A stretch of DNA of 9,137 nt from CAYHOI01 sp964358175. GTDB taxonomy: Bacteria; Margulisbacteria; Riflemargulisbacteria; GWF2-35-9. Each line of letters starts with the position of its first letter. Within the stretch, counting starts at the first letter, position 1. The stretch is taken from the NCBI GenBank assembly GCA_964358175.1, contig CAYHOI010000077.1, positions 1-9,137 on the forward strand, written 5' to 3'. Shown in pieces: positions 1 through 6,101 of the stretch. A program made the position numbers and the translations under genes. Below the pieces are notes generated by a model, which was given only the letters and a program-made list of their open reading frames with translations, ran no database searches and was not told the DNA's origin.

Positions 1-1154
1 TGCTCTATCGTCAGATGATGGAGGAGATGATTCCTGAGTTCTGGAAAACAGCTCCGCTGGAACGCAGAATCATTGAACAGCGATTTTGGTTGCTTGGCAA
101 AGAATCTGTGACGCAATCGGCCTATCGAGATATGAGCTGGGGAGAGCCACCTTATAATAATTTTACAGTTTTTCGCGCAAAATTTGACCAGTGGTTTGCT
201 AAAAAATGTACAGAAGTCGGAGCCCTGATCGTTAATGAAACGCTGGTAACAGATTGTATTATTAAAGACAATAGAGTGGTTGGTGTCCGAACCAATCGGC
301 CTGAGGGTGACGTTTATGCCGATGTCGTGGTGCTTGCTGATGGGGTGAATTCACTGCTTGCAAAAAAATTGGGTTTTCATAAGGAATGGCGGGCAGATCA
401 AGTGGCTCTTGCGGTGATGGAGGAGATCAAACTTCCCTCAAACGTTATTGAAGAGCGATTTAATCTAGGCAAAGAAACTGGGACGACCATTGAGATTTAT
501 GGGGAATCGACCCAAAACCTCACAGGAACAGCCTTCATCTATACCAACAAAGAGCATATTTCGATTGGATGCGGCACGTTATTGTCTCAGCTGAGTAAGT
601 CCGGGGGGAAACCCTATGACATCCTTGCTCGATTTAAGCAAAACCCCATCATCAAACCCTTGATTGAGGGAGGTGAACCTGTAGAGTATTACGCACACCT
701 GATCCCCGAGGGAGGTTATCGAAGTGTGCCCCGATTATGTGGAGATGGTGTGCTCGTGATCGGTGATTCAGCCCAATTGGTGAATAGTATCCATCGCGAA
801 GGATCAAATTTGGCAATGACGTCCGGTAGGCTTGCTGCAGAAGCGATTTTGCAGGCAAGACGTCTTGGAGAGTACGACAAACGTGCTCTTTCGGTGTATC
901 ACACCCTCTTAACCAATAGTTATGTGTTGCAAGACTTAAGAAAATACAAAGATGCAGTGCATATTATGGAACATAATCCTGCCTATTTTAATCATCATCT
1001 TCCCGCAGTTAATGATTCGATGCGAGAGATTCTCACTGTGGATGGCAAGTCAAAACGACAAAAGCAGGGGCTGATTGTCAAACAGTTTTTTCATGGACGT
1101 CCCAAACTCAAGGTGCTTTGGGAAATCCTGAAGCTAGGAAAGGCGATGCAATAA
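1..1154 (+). CDS. fixC: FixC, electron-transfer flavoprotein:quinone oxidoreductase-like subunit (5'-truncated by window edge)
   Basis: The reading frame is open from the window edge (LYRQ precedes the first in-frame Met at 15), so the gene starts upstream. About 383 codons are present, against roughly 430 for the family, so the missing part is the N-terminal GxGxxG dinucleotide-binding segment. Visible landmarks are ADGVNS (about nt 345) and the FAD-contacting block GDSAQLVNSIHREGSNLAM (about nt 762-818), the FixC version of the ETF-QO/GG-reductase motif. By family knowledge FixC holds FAD, takes electrons from the FixAB flavoprotein and passes them towards quinone and FixX, so that NADH oxidation is bifurcated between quinone and ferredoxin/flavodoxin. 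The stop overlaps the fixX start by one base (TAATG), which implies translational coupling. fixA and fixB should lie upstream, outside the window. An ETF-QO or carotenoid-type reductase is less likely because fixX follows. Confidence 0.9.
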   Translation, partial: LYRQMMEEMIPEFWKTAPLERRIIEQRFWLLGKESVTQSAYRDMSWGEPPYNNFTVFRAKFDQWFAKKCTEVGALIVNETLVTDCIIKDNRVVGVRTNRPEGDVYADVVVLADGVNSLLAKKLGFHKEWRADQVALAVMEEIKLPSNVIEERFNLGKETGTTIEIYGESTQNLTGTAFIYTNKEHISIGCGTLLSQLSKSGGKPYDILARFKQNPIIKPLIEGGEPVEYYAHLIPEGGYRSVPRLCGDGVLVIGDSAQLVNSIHREGSNLAMTSGRLAAEAILQARRLGEYDKRALSVYHTLLTNSYVLQDLRKYKDAVHIMEHNPAYFNHHLPAVNDSMREILTVDGKSKRQKQGLIVKQFFHGRPKLKVLWEILKLGKAMQ

Positions 1155-1447
1155 TGGAAAGCCCTGTTCAAGAAGTAAAGATTGAAGACAAACTCTTTTT
1201 AAATCGGTTTATCGTGGACAGTATTCCGCATTTGGTGATTAAAGATCAAAATGTTTGCCGAGCCTGTAAAGAAAGACCCTGCTTAAATTTCTGTCCTGCA
1301 CGTGTCTATGAGTGGAAGGAGAACCATATAATCGTGGGGTATGAGGGGTGTCTGGAGTGCGGTGCTTGCCGAATTGCGTGTTGTTCAGACAACATCGACT
1401 GGAGCTTCCCGCGAGGAGGATTTGGGGTACAGTATCGCTTGGCGTAA
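1154..1447 (+). CDS. fixX: FixX, ferredoxin-like subunit of the FixABCX complex
   Basis: A 97-residue ferredoxin-like protein. Two cysteine sets are visible: C35-x2-C38-x4-C43-x3-C47-P and C66-x2-C69-G-x-C72-x3-C76 (with C77 adjacent), as expected for the two [4Fe-4S] clusters of FixX. The stretch YEGCLECGACR, the PRGG tail motif and the ending GVQYRLA are typical of the family, and the length is complete. An in-frame ATG at 1118 lies inside fixC; I prefer the ATG at 1154, which overlaps the fixC stop and gives the usual family length. FixX is the low-potential branch acceptor of the bifurcating complex and works with the adjacent FixC. Only 19 bp separate its stop from the convergent acetyltransferase stop, with no clear terminator between them. 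Confidence 0.93.
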   Translation: MESPVQEVKIEDKLFLNRFIVDSIPHLVIKDQNVCRACKERPCLNFCPARVYEWKENHIIVGYEGCLECGACRIACCSDNIDWSFPRGGFGVQYRLA

Positions 1448-1466
1448 AGGCTCAGGGCGAGCGCAT

Positions 1467-1925
1467 CTAAACCATCCGGATCAATGCAATCTCACCGCAA
1501 TCAGGAAAGGATGGACAATGGATGCATTCTGTCCATATTTTGTGGGGGAGATCTTCCTTGGGTAGCTGTGAAAATCCTAGTTTTTCAAAGAATTCAGGTA
1601 CATAAGTCAGACAAAATACACGATTAATGCCAAGGGCTTTTATCTCGGTAATTCCCGTATTGACTAGGTCTGTTGCGATACCCAGATGATGATGTTCTTG
1701 GGAGACCGTAAGAGACTTGATTTCAGCCAGGTCTTTCTGGGACATAGTGAAGGCACAGGCTCCCACAATTTCTGTTTGTATTTCTGCTACCCAGAAATCG
1801 CGTAGGTGCTCTACCACATATTGAAGGGATCTTGGGAGCATTTTCCCTTCTTTGGCGTAGTGTTGGACGAGTCGCTGAATAGCCTCGCTATCTGCAAGGT
1901 GAGCTTTTCGAATAATGTATTTCAC
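1467..1925 (-). CDS. GNAT-family N-acetyltransferase, resembling short stand-alone N-acetylglutamate synthase
   Basis: A 152-residue single-domain GNAT protein. The N-terminus (IRKAHLADSEAIQRLV) is a GNAT strand 1/helix 1, and FWVAEIQTEIVGACAF is the central hairpin. The acetyl-CoA pyrophosphate loop is HHLGIA, which matches the R/Q-x-x-G-x-G/A signature except that His replaces Arg/Gln. The C-terminal part, with YVPEFFEKLGF, LPHKIWTEC and CIHCPSFPDC, is characteristic of the short ArgA-type proteins that make N-acetylglutamate for arginine synthesis in lineages lacking the long enzyme. The three cysteines in this block could bind a metal, which I infer rather than see. The start is GTG at 1925, with AAGGA nine bases upstream; no better ATG is in frame. 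No arginine gene is nearby, so the substrate assignment stays tentative; another small-molecule GNAT role is possible. Confidence 0.8.
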   Translation of the reverse strand: MKYIIRKAHLADSEAIQRLVQHYAKEGKMLPRSLQYVVEHLRDFWVAEIQTEIVGACAFTMSQKDLAEIKSLTVSQEHHHLGIATDLVNTGITEIKALGINRVFCLTYVPEFFEKLGFSQLPKEDLPHKIWTECIHCPSFPDCGEIALIRMV

Positions 1926-2031
1926 TAGAAGGTGTCCTTTTTTTTCCTTGACTCATGATTCGGAACAATAAGAAGTAAATAATATTATAAATGGTAACTT
2001 GGGGAAAGCACAGATACATTTTAAAAAGACA

Positions 2032-2060
2032 TTGCTCATCGCCTTTAAAATGGATATACT
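2032..2060 (+). promoter_or_regulatory. Candidate sigma70-type promoter of the MinD/FlhG-like gene
   Basis: TTGCTC (2032-2037) and TATACT (2055-2060) are separated by 17 bases. The -10 box ends seven bases before the ATG at 2068, so transcription would begin at or next to the start codon and give a leaderless message. The assignment rests only on hexamer match and spacing. Confidence 0.45.
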
Positions 2061-2067
2061 AGGAACC

Positions 2068-2955
2068 ATGGTTCTTCTTCCACCGGATACTCCAAGCGAT
2101 AGCTTGACTCCACCAGTTCAGAGTAAAAAAGCTGAGATTATTACCATCGCGAGTGGGAAGGGTGGCGTTGGGAAGACCCTCTTTTCCATAAACCTGGCTA
2201 TCGAGGCTGTTGCAATGAATAAACGGGTCTTGGTTCTGGATGCCGATCTTGGTTTGGCCAATATTCATATCATGGCAGGGATTTATCCGGAACATGACAT
2301 TATGGATGTGGTGGAAGGCAAAAAAACGATAAAAGAAGTGATTGTAGAAGGGCCAGGAGGCATACACATTATTCCTGGTGCATCCGGGATTTTCCAATTA
2401 TCAAATCTGTCTCACCAGAAGCGTCAGAATCTGATTGAACAGCTTAGTCAGCTCGAGACAGATTATGATGTCATCATCATTGACTCTGAGGCTGGGATTT
2501 CTCACAATGTGATGAAATTTATTTCCATTGCGGATAGGGTTGTTATCGTGACGACGCCTGACTTAACGGCACTGTCCGATGCCTATGCCATCATCAAAGT
2601 GATGCGTTCTCGACGCAGTAATGACTACATCGGGGTCGTGATTAATCGCGTACGCAGTCTCAGTGAAGCGGAGGCGGTGTATAAGAAGATTTATATGGCG
2701 GCTGAGAAGTTCCTCAACTACAAGTTGACTAGCTATGGACAGATTTTTGAGGATGCTTTGACGGTCAAGGAATCTATTCAGAGCCGCCGACCTATATCCG
2801 TGCAGTATCCCAAAACCAAAGTGGGGATCACCCTCAAGACGGTTGCGCATACAATCTTTGGTGTCGAGCAGAAGCGTGCACCGGAGCCGACCAATGTCCT
2901 ATTCAATCGTTTCTCGATGTTACTGGAGACTATCCGTGCCAAAGAACCCGCATAA
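2068..2955 (+). CDS. MinD/FlhG-like deviant Walker A ATPase (ParA/MinD superfamily)
   Basis: A 295-residue SIMIBI-class ATPase. The deviant Walker A loop GKGGVGKT (residues 30-37, signature Lys31) is followed by VLVLDADLGLANIHIMAG, with Asp58 and Asp60 as in MinD and FlhG/FleN. The Walker B-type strand is VIIIDSEAGIS (about 135-144). The variant DSEAG lies between MinD DSPAG and FlhG DTGAG and also recalls CooC, but the protein has no cysteine, which argues against a CooC-type nickel site. Such ATPases dimerise on ATP, often at the membrane, and place or count cell structures; no flagellar or division gene is in view, so the cargo is unknown. Longer in-frame starts exist (TTG 1999, ATG 2050), but neither has a ribosome site, while the ATG at 2068 lies just behind a good -10 box. 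The gene is divergent from the acetyltransferase across 142 bp. Confidence 0.85.
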   Translation: MVLLPPDTPSDSLTPPVQSKKAEIITIASGKGGVGKTLFSINLAIEAVAMNKRVLVLDADLGLANIHIMAGIYPEHDIMDVVEGKKTIKEVIVEGPGGIHIIPGASGIFQLSNLSHQKRQNLIEQLSQLETDYDVIIIDSEAGISHNVMKFISIADRVVIVTTPDLTALSDAYAIIKVMRSRRSNDYIGVVINRVRSLSEAEAVYKKIYMAAEKFLNYKLTSYGQIFEDALTVKESIQSRRPISVQYPKTKVGITLKTVAHTIFGVEQKRAPEPTNVLFNRFSMLLETIRAKEPA

Positions 2956-2979
2956 AATATTTTGTTATTTCCTAAAGAA

Positions 2980-2988
2980 GGGAGGTGA
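2980..2988 (+). promoter_or_regulatory. Very strong Shine-Dalgarno sequence of the small secreted peptide
   Basis: GGGAGGTGA is almost the full anti-Shine-Dalgarno complement, and its GGAGG core sits seven bases before the ATG at 2993. It is the best ribosome site in the window and the main support that the short downstream frame is translated. It lies in the 37 bp gap after the ATPase stop, so the peptide may be read from the same message. Confidence 0.75.
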
Positions 2989-2992
2989 ATAA

Positions 2993-3196
2993 ATGAAAAA
3001 ATTACTCGTATTAACAATTGTTAGTTCAATGGGACTGGCTTCACTAGGGTATTCAGTAGCGAAGATGGAGAAGGTCGTTACTGCTTCCGTTAAAGAGAAG
3101 GTAACTACTGTTTCCGTTAAAGCTCATGTTCAGATCTCTCCGAAGGGTAAAAAGATTAGAGCAATGCAACCGTCGCCTTCTGTTCAGACGCAATAG
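2993..3196 (+). CDS. Small predicted exported peptide with tandem 9-residue duplication, function unknown
   Basis: A 67-residue hypothetical protein. It begins MKKLLVLTIVSSMGLASLGYSVA, a typical Sec signal: a basic n-region, a hydrophobic core, and a small-residue context before a likely cleavage near residue 20-23. The mature part would be about 45 residues, basic and rich in Val, Lys, Ser and Thr. It contains KVVTASVKE followed directly by KVTTVSVKA, a nine-residue duplication that is also visible in the DNA. There is no cysteine and no lipobox. Support for translation is the strong Shine-Dalgarno and the coherent signal peptide. It lies 37 bp after the ATPase gene, with a weak terminator-like hairpin just behind it. 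I do not recognise the family; a periplasmic or outer-surface role is all that can be inferred. Confidence 0.7.
   Translation: MKKLLVLTIVSSMGLASLGYSVAKMEKVVTASVKEKVTTVSVKAHVQISPKGKKIRAMQPSPSVQTQ
3071..3124 (+). repeat. Two tandem 27-bp units inside the small peptide gene
   Basis: Units 3071-3097 and 3098-3124 match at 21 of 27 positions and share the core TTCCGTTAAAG. They encode the nine-residue duplication of the exported peptide. The frame is kept exactly, which suggests an in-frame tandem duplication that then diverged. Confidence 0.7.
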
Positions 3197-3197
3197 T

Positions 3198-3217
3198 AGG
3201 AACAGAACTTCCTTTTT
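3198..3217 (+). terminator. Weak candidate intrinsic terminator after the small peptide gene
   Basis: AGGAA (3198-3202) pairs with TTCCT (3209-3213) over a six-base loop, and the hairpin runs straight into a T run (3213-3217). The stem is only 5 bp, and an alternative hairpin, CTTTTT-CAG-AAAAAG at 3212-3226, overlaps it, so termination may be partial. It sits between the stop at 3196 and the cyclase start. Confidence 0.35.
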
Positions 3218-3285
3218 CAGAAAAAGATTTTAGAGCTGACCACCCTTCTTCCCATTCAGCGTCACTTTGATTAAGATGGAGATGA

Positions 3286-5055
3286 ATGAATATGGGTAGA
3301 TCAATTCTGACGAAACGATTGATAGCCGTGAGCGGGGTAATTACCCTGATCACTTTTGTTATATTCTCCTTTGACGGATTTTTGGGACTGGATCACCGAT
3401 TAACGGATCTGTTTGCGAGGCATCAGAAGAAGTCGCATGTTCCATCCCAGGTGGTGGTGATTCTCCTAGATCAAGACTCGCAGAAATATTTGAACAAAGA
3501 AAGGATCGATTGGATCGATCCCCTACTGGAAACCTTGCGAAAAGGGAAAGCCAAAGTGATTGCGCTGGAGCAGCCACCAGATGACACTTTTGTGAGACAG
3601 CTTCATGGAGAAAAAGATATAGTTTTTGCCTGGCAGGTGGCTCAGTGGGGGCGAAATAAGTTGACAGCAGAAGAAGAGGGTTCAGTTGGATTTGTTCGAC
3701 CTGTCTATGATCCTGATTTATATGTGAGGCGTGCAAAGCCATTTACCCGAATTGGCGCAAGGATTTATCCGTCCTTTGCGCTGGCCGTTTTTGCCAAGTA
3801 TCGTGAAACGCCTCTGGGTAAAACCGCAGTGGTGTTGTCTGGACACCAACTTCTGCTGGGCGAGAAGATTATTCCGCTGGATAAAGAGAGCAAAATGCTG
3901 ATCCACTTTCGAGCTGAAGGATATCCGAATATTCCACTCTACAAAGTTCTGGCTCCCAACTTTCTAAAACACAACCCAAATGTATTTGACAAGAAAATAG
4001 TTTTGTTTTCTATAAGTGCACCAGAGCTTCAAGAAACCTATGCGACACCTCTCTCCAAAAATACGGAGGATGTCTGGGTGCAGGCGCATACCATTGATAC
4101 TCTCGTTTCTGGCCAATTCCTGAGAACATTGCCACATATAGGATATTTGTTTCTTATCTTTGTCCCTGCATTTCTTTTGACCCTTCTTAGCAGTCGGAGT
4201 CGGTTGGGGCTGAGTCTCGGTGTATTTCTTTTGATGTGCGTAACGGTTCTTTTAACCTCAAAGCTTGCTTTTAACAAGGGAATCATTTTATTGAGCGTTC
4301 CCATACTCTCCTCATTGTTCATGACTTATTTTGTATCTATTTTGCTTCGATTTTGGGATGAAGAGCGTCAAAAACAGTATATCAAAACACTCTTTAACCA
4401 ATACGTTTCTCCAGAAATTCTTCGGGAGTTGATGGCAAGTCGAGGAGCCTTTGAGGTGCCGAGGGTCAGAAAGGACGTAAGTGTTCTTTTTATTGATATT
4501 CGAGAGTTTACACCCTTTAGCGCGAGTCGAACCCCAGAAGAGGTGATCGCACAACTCAATGAGTTCTTGAATGCTATGACCGAAGTGATTTTTGTGTTTG
4601 GAGGGACTATCGATAAGTATATCGGAGACTCGATCATGGCTGTCTGGGGAAGCCCGGTAGCTCAGAAGGATTATGCTTTGTTAGCCGTACGAGCGGGTCT
4701 TGAACAGTTAAACGTTTTGACTGAATTGAACAAAAAGTGGAAATCACAGGGTCGCCCCCTTTTAGATGTTGGGATCGGGATTGCGACGGGAGAGGCCGTT
4801 GCGGGATCGATCGGAGCAGATCGACACAAGGAATATACCGTGGTGGGCAATACCGTGAACATTGCCCAGAAAATTGAGGAAAGCACTCGGGTTGTTTCTC
4901 GCATTCGTGGAAGCCTTTGTCGGTTTCTGATTTGCGAGACCACTCAGTCCAAAGTGTCTCACGAAATTGATACGAGGAGTGTGGATCCGATTAGGCTTCA
5001 GGGAATAGAATCGCCGCTTTTTACGTGGGAAGTGCTTGGCTTGAAACCCAGATGA
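3286..5055 (+). CDS. CHASE2-domain membrane adenylate cyclase (class III)
   Basis: A 589-residue sensor cyclase. One N-terminal membrane segment (about 11-29) leads into an extracytoplasmic CHASE2 sensor region (about 35-280, containing VVVILLDQDS). A hydrophobic block with about three membrane helices follows (about 283-357), then a linker (FNQYVSPEILREL) and the catalytic domain (about 395-560). Metal-binding aspartates are Asp404 (FIDIREFT) and Asp448 (YIGDSIMAVWG). Lys444 and Thr518 form the Lys/Thr adenine-selecting pair of class IIIb cyclases, so cAMP rather than cGMP is expected. Asn525 is present, but the transition-state Arg (ASR in most relatives) is Lys529 here, in NIAQK. GGAG at 3278-3281 lies four bases before the ATG at 3286 and ten before the in-frame ATG at 3292, so either start is possible. 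The 3' end overlaps the convergent FecR gene by 58 bp. Confidence 0.9.
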   Translation: MNMGRSILTKRLIAVSGVITLITFVIFSFDGFLGLDHRLTDLFARHQKKSHVPSQVVVILLDQDSQKYLNKERIDWIDPLLETLRKGKAKVIALEQPPDDTFVRQLHGEKDIVFAWQVAQWGRNKLTAEEEGSVGFVRPVYDPDLYVRRAKPFTRIGARIYPSFALAVFAKYRETPLGKTAVVLSGHQLLLGEKIIPLDKESKMLIHFRAEGYPNIPLYKVLAPNFLKHNPNVFDKKIVLFSISAPELQETYATPLSKNTEDVWVQAHTIDTLVSGQFLRTLPHIGYLFLIFVPAFLLTLLSSRSRLGLSLGVFLLMCVTVLLTSKLAFNKGIILLSVPILSSLFMTYFVSILLRFWDEERQKQYIKTLFNQYVSPEILRELMASRGAFEVPRVRKDVSVLFIDIREFTPFSASRTPEEVIAQLNEFLNAMTEVIFVFGGTIDKYIGDSIMAVWGSPVAQKDYALLAVRAGLEQLNVLTELNKKWKSQGRPLLDVGIGIATGEAVAGSIGADRHKEYTVVGNTVNIAQKIEESTRVVSRIRGSLCRFLICETTQSKVSHEIDTRSVDPIRLQGIESPLFTWEVLGLKPR

Positions 5056-5801
5056 TTAAGCAGTTGTCGAAAGAGCCCCTTTTTCGGCTCTTCTTCTACA
5101 TTTTCTGAAATCACTTTTCCCGTTGCGACATACTTCCTGCTACGTAGTCGCGATAGAAGGTCATCGAGAAGCCCAGACCGAAGACTACTCTTTTTTGCAA
5201 ACTCTGCAAAGCTCTCGAGCGACTCAGCAGAGAGAGGTTGACTTTCCTGCAGAGTGCCATCTCCATTGACTTCACTCTCAAACCCCTCTGCAATGACAAT
5301 CTTCTTACGTCCACTCATCACCTCCAAATTCCCACGATAGGCTGAGATCTTTCCTGCGGGGGCTGAGACAGAAAAGAGTGTATCCCTCTGTGACACGGAG
5401 ACAAAGGGGGTTTCGATCAGGAGCTGCTCCTTCTCATCGGTTCCTTTGACAAGTTTTATCCAGACCTTTCCGACAGAAATCTTTAGTTGCTTCAGCATTC
5501 CCTTATGAGAACCTTTTTGTTGCCCCCTCAAAACGAGTTTTGATTTTTGCTCCACCCGAATGATATGTCCTTCAGTGAACTGGATTTCACAGAAGGCTCC
5601 ATGGTCGGTCTCAATTTCATCATAGTCTGTAAACGTCGTATCTGCGTGAACTTCTTCCCAGTAAAAGGAACCTGAATCGCGATACAAAACCTCTCCATTG
5701 AGAGTGAGTACCTTTGCGATTTGTACAGAGGGTTCTGTTGCAGAAGCAATGATAAATGAGAAAAAGAAAAGGAGTAGGATAGGGGATAGATGTTTGGACA
5801 T
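4998..5801 (-). CDS. FecR-domain periplasmic protein
   Basis: A 267-residue protein with a clear Sec signal (hydrophobic core LLLFFFSFIIASA, cleavage predicted near residue 21). A beta-rich FecR-type domain follows (about 65-170): GHIIRVEQKSKLVLR, LKISVGKVWIKL, then TPFVSVSQRDTLFSV, AYRGNLEVMSG and AEGFESEV. These correspond to the FecR consensus blocks TPtavaavRGTeF, vleGsVeV and l.aGq. The RGT of the family is replaced by QRD. The C-terminal ~75 residues are charged and helical without a recognised domain. There is no N-terminal cytoplasmic anti-sigma region and no sigma factor or TonB receptor nearby, so this is the stand-alone periplasmic type and not classical FecR. The gene meets the CHASE2 cyclase tail-to-tail and overlaps it by 58 bp. 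No Shine-Dalgarno is seen; a -10-like box lies seven bases before the ATG. Confidence 0.8.
   Translation of the reverse strand: MSKHLSPILLLFFFSFIIASATEPSVQIAKVLTLNGEVLYRDSGSFYWEEVHADTTFTDYDEIETDHGAFCEIQFTEGHIIRVEQKSKLVLRGQQKGSHKGMLKQLKISVGKVWIKLVKGTDEKEQLLIETPFVSVSQRDTLFSVSAPAGKISAYRGNLEVMSGRKKIVIAEGFESEVNGDGTLQESQPLSAESLESFAEFAKKSSLRSGLLDDLLSRLRSRKYVATGKVISENVEEEPKKGLFRQLLNHLGFKPSTSHVKSGDSIP
5071..5105 (+). terminator. Hairpin terminator for the cyclase, embedded in the antisense FecR coding sequence
   Basis: AAGAGCC (5071-5077) pairs perfectly with GGCTCTT (5086-5092) around an eight-base loop. A moderately T-rich tail (CTTCTACATTTTC) follows. It lies 16 bases beyond the cyclase stop at 5055. 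The same bases encode EEPKKGLFR of the FecR protein on the other strand. Confidence 0.5.
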
Positions 5802-5808
5802 TTGTCAC

Positions 5809-5839
5809 ATTCTAACATTAAGCCGTGTTTTTGTGCCAA
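5809..5839 (-). promoter_or_regulatory. Candidate promoter of the FecR-domain gene
   Basis: On the minus strand TTGGCA (5839-5834) and TAGAAT (5814-5809) are separated by 19 bases, longer than the ideal 17. The -10 box ends seven bases before the ATG at 5801, the same geometry as at the MinD/FlhG-like gene, again implying a leaderless or nearly leaderless transcript. Evidence is by pattern only. Confidence 0.35.
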
Positions 5840-5872
5840 TCTCGAATAAGTTTCCCGACAGGACGACTGCAT

Positions 5873-6073
5873 CTAGATTCCGCCTCTCTTCGGCCTGTTG
5901 GCCACCTCTCTCCGCTCGCGGAGAAAGGACATAATCGAAGTTCCAACCATCTCAATATTTTCGTGAATCTCGTTATTTGTAAACCTGACAACTTCAATCT
6001 GCATGACCGATAGTATCTCGGTTCGATGCTGATCATACTCAACTTGGTTCTGATGACGGATTTTATCCCACAC
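5873..6073 (-). pseudogene. Decayed 3' fragment of a DUF559 (Vsr-like nuclease fold) gene
   Basis: The minus-strand frame reads RHQNQVEYDQHRTEIL, then VVRFTNNEIHENIE. This matches the C-terminal half of DUF559 proteins, whose usual form is DGGQH..Q..YD..RT..L followed by RFWNNEVL.NLE. The segment that should read DGGQH reads DKIRH, and the family RFW is RFT. The N-terminal ~75 residues with the start of the fold are absent: further upstream this frame runs into the 3' end of the 805-codon gene and meets a stop. Only a GTG (6071-6073) could open the frame, with no ribosome site. The last ~16 codons are encoded by the REP-like hairpins. I read it as a non-functional relic rather than a 66-residue gene. 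DUF559 genes often sit in mobile or accessory DNA, which fits this position. Confidence 0.6.
5883..5928. repeat. REP-like double hairpin element
   Basis: Hairpin 1 is GGCC-TGTT-GGCC (5892-5903). Hairpin 2 is TCTCCGC-TC-GCGGAGA (5909-5924), extendable to 5905-5928 with one mismatch. Each is preceded by the same heptamer CCTCTCT (5883-5889 and 5905-5911). This order of CTCTC, a GGCC hairpin, CTCTC and a GCTCGCG hairpin closely resembles interspersed REP-type palindromes seen in many bacterial genomes. It lies in the 300 bp between the FecR gene and the 805-residue gene, and forms the end of the DUF559 relic. Confidence 0.6.
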
Positions 6074-6101
6074 GATAGGTAGAGCGTACGTTCTAACGAG
6101 T

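Noticed and set aside
1118..1153. Upstream in-frame start for fixX at 1118
   Set aside because: It lies wholly inside fixC and would add 12 residues not typical of FixX. The overlapping TAATG start at 1154 gives the family length.
1999..2067. Longer starts (TTG 1999, ATG 2050) for the MinD/FlhG-like gene
   Set aside because: Neither has a Shine-Dalgarno, and both precede the candidate -10 box. The added residues (QIHFKKTLLIAFKMD) do not resemble the family N-terminus.
5820..5838. TGGCAC on the minus strand as a sigma54 -24 element before the FecR gene
   Set aside because: The required TTGC -12 element is missing at the right distance (CACGG stands there).
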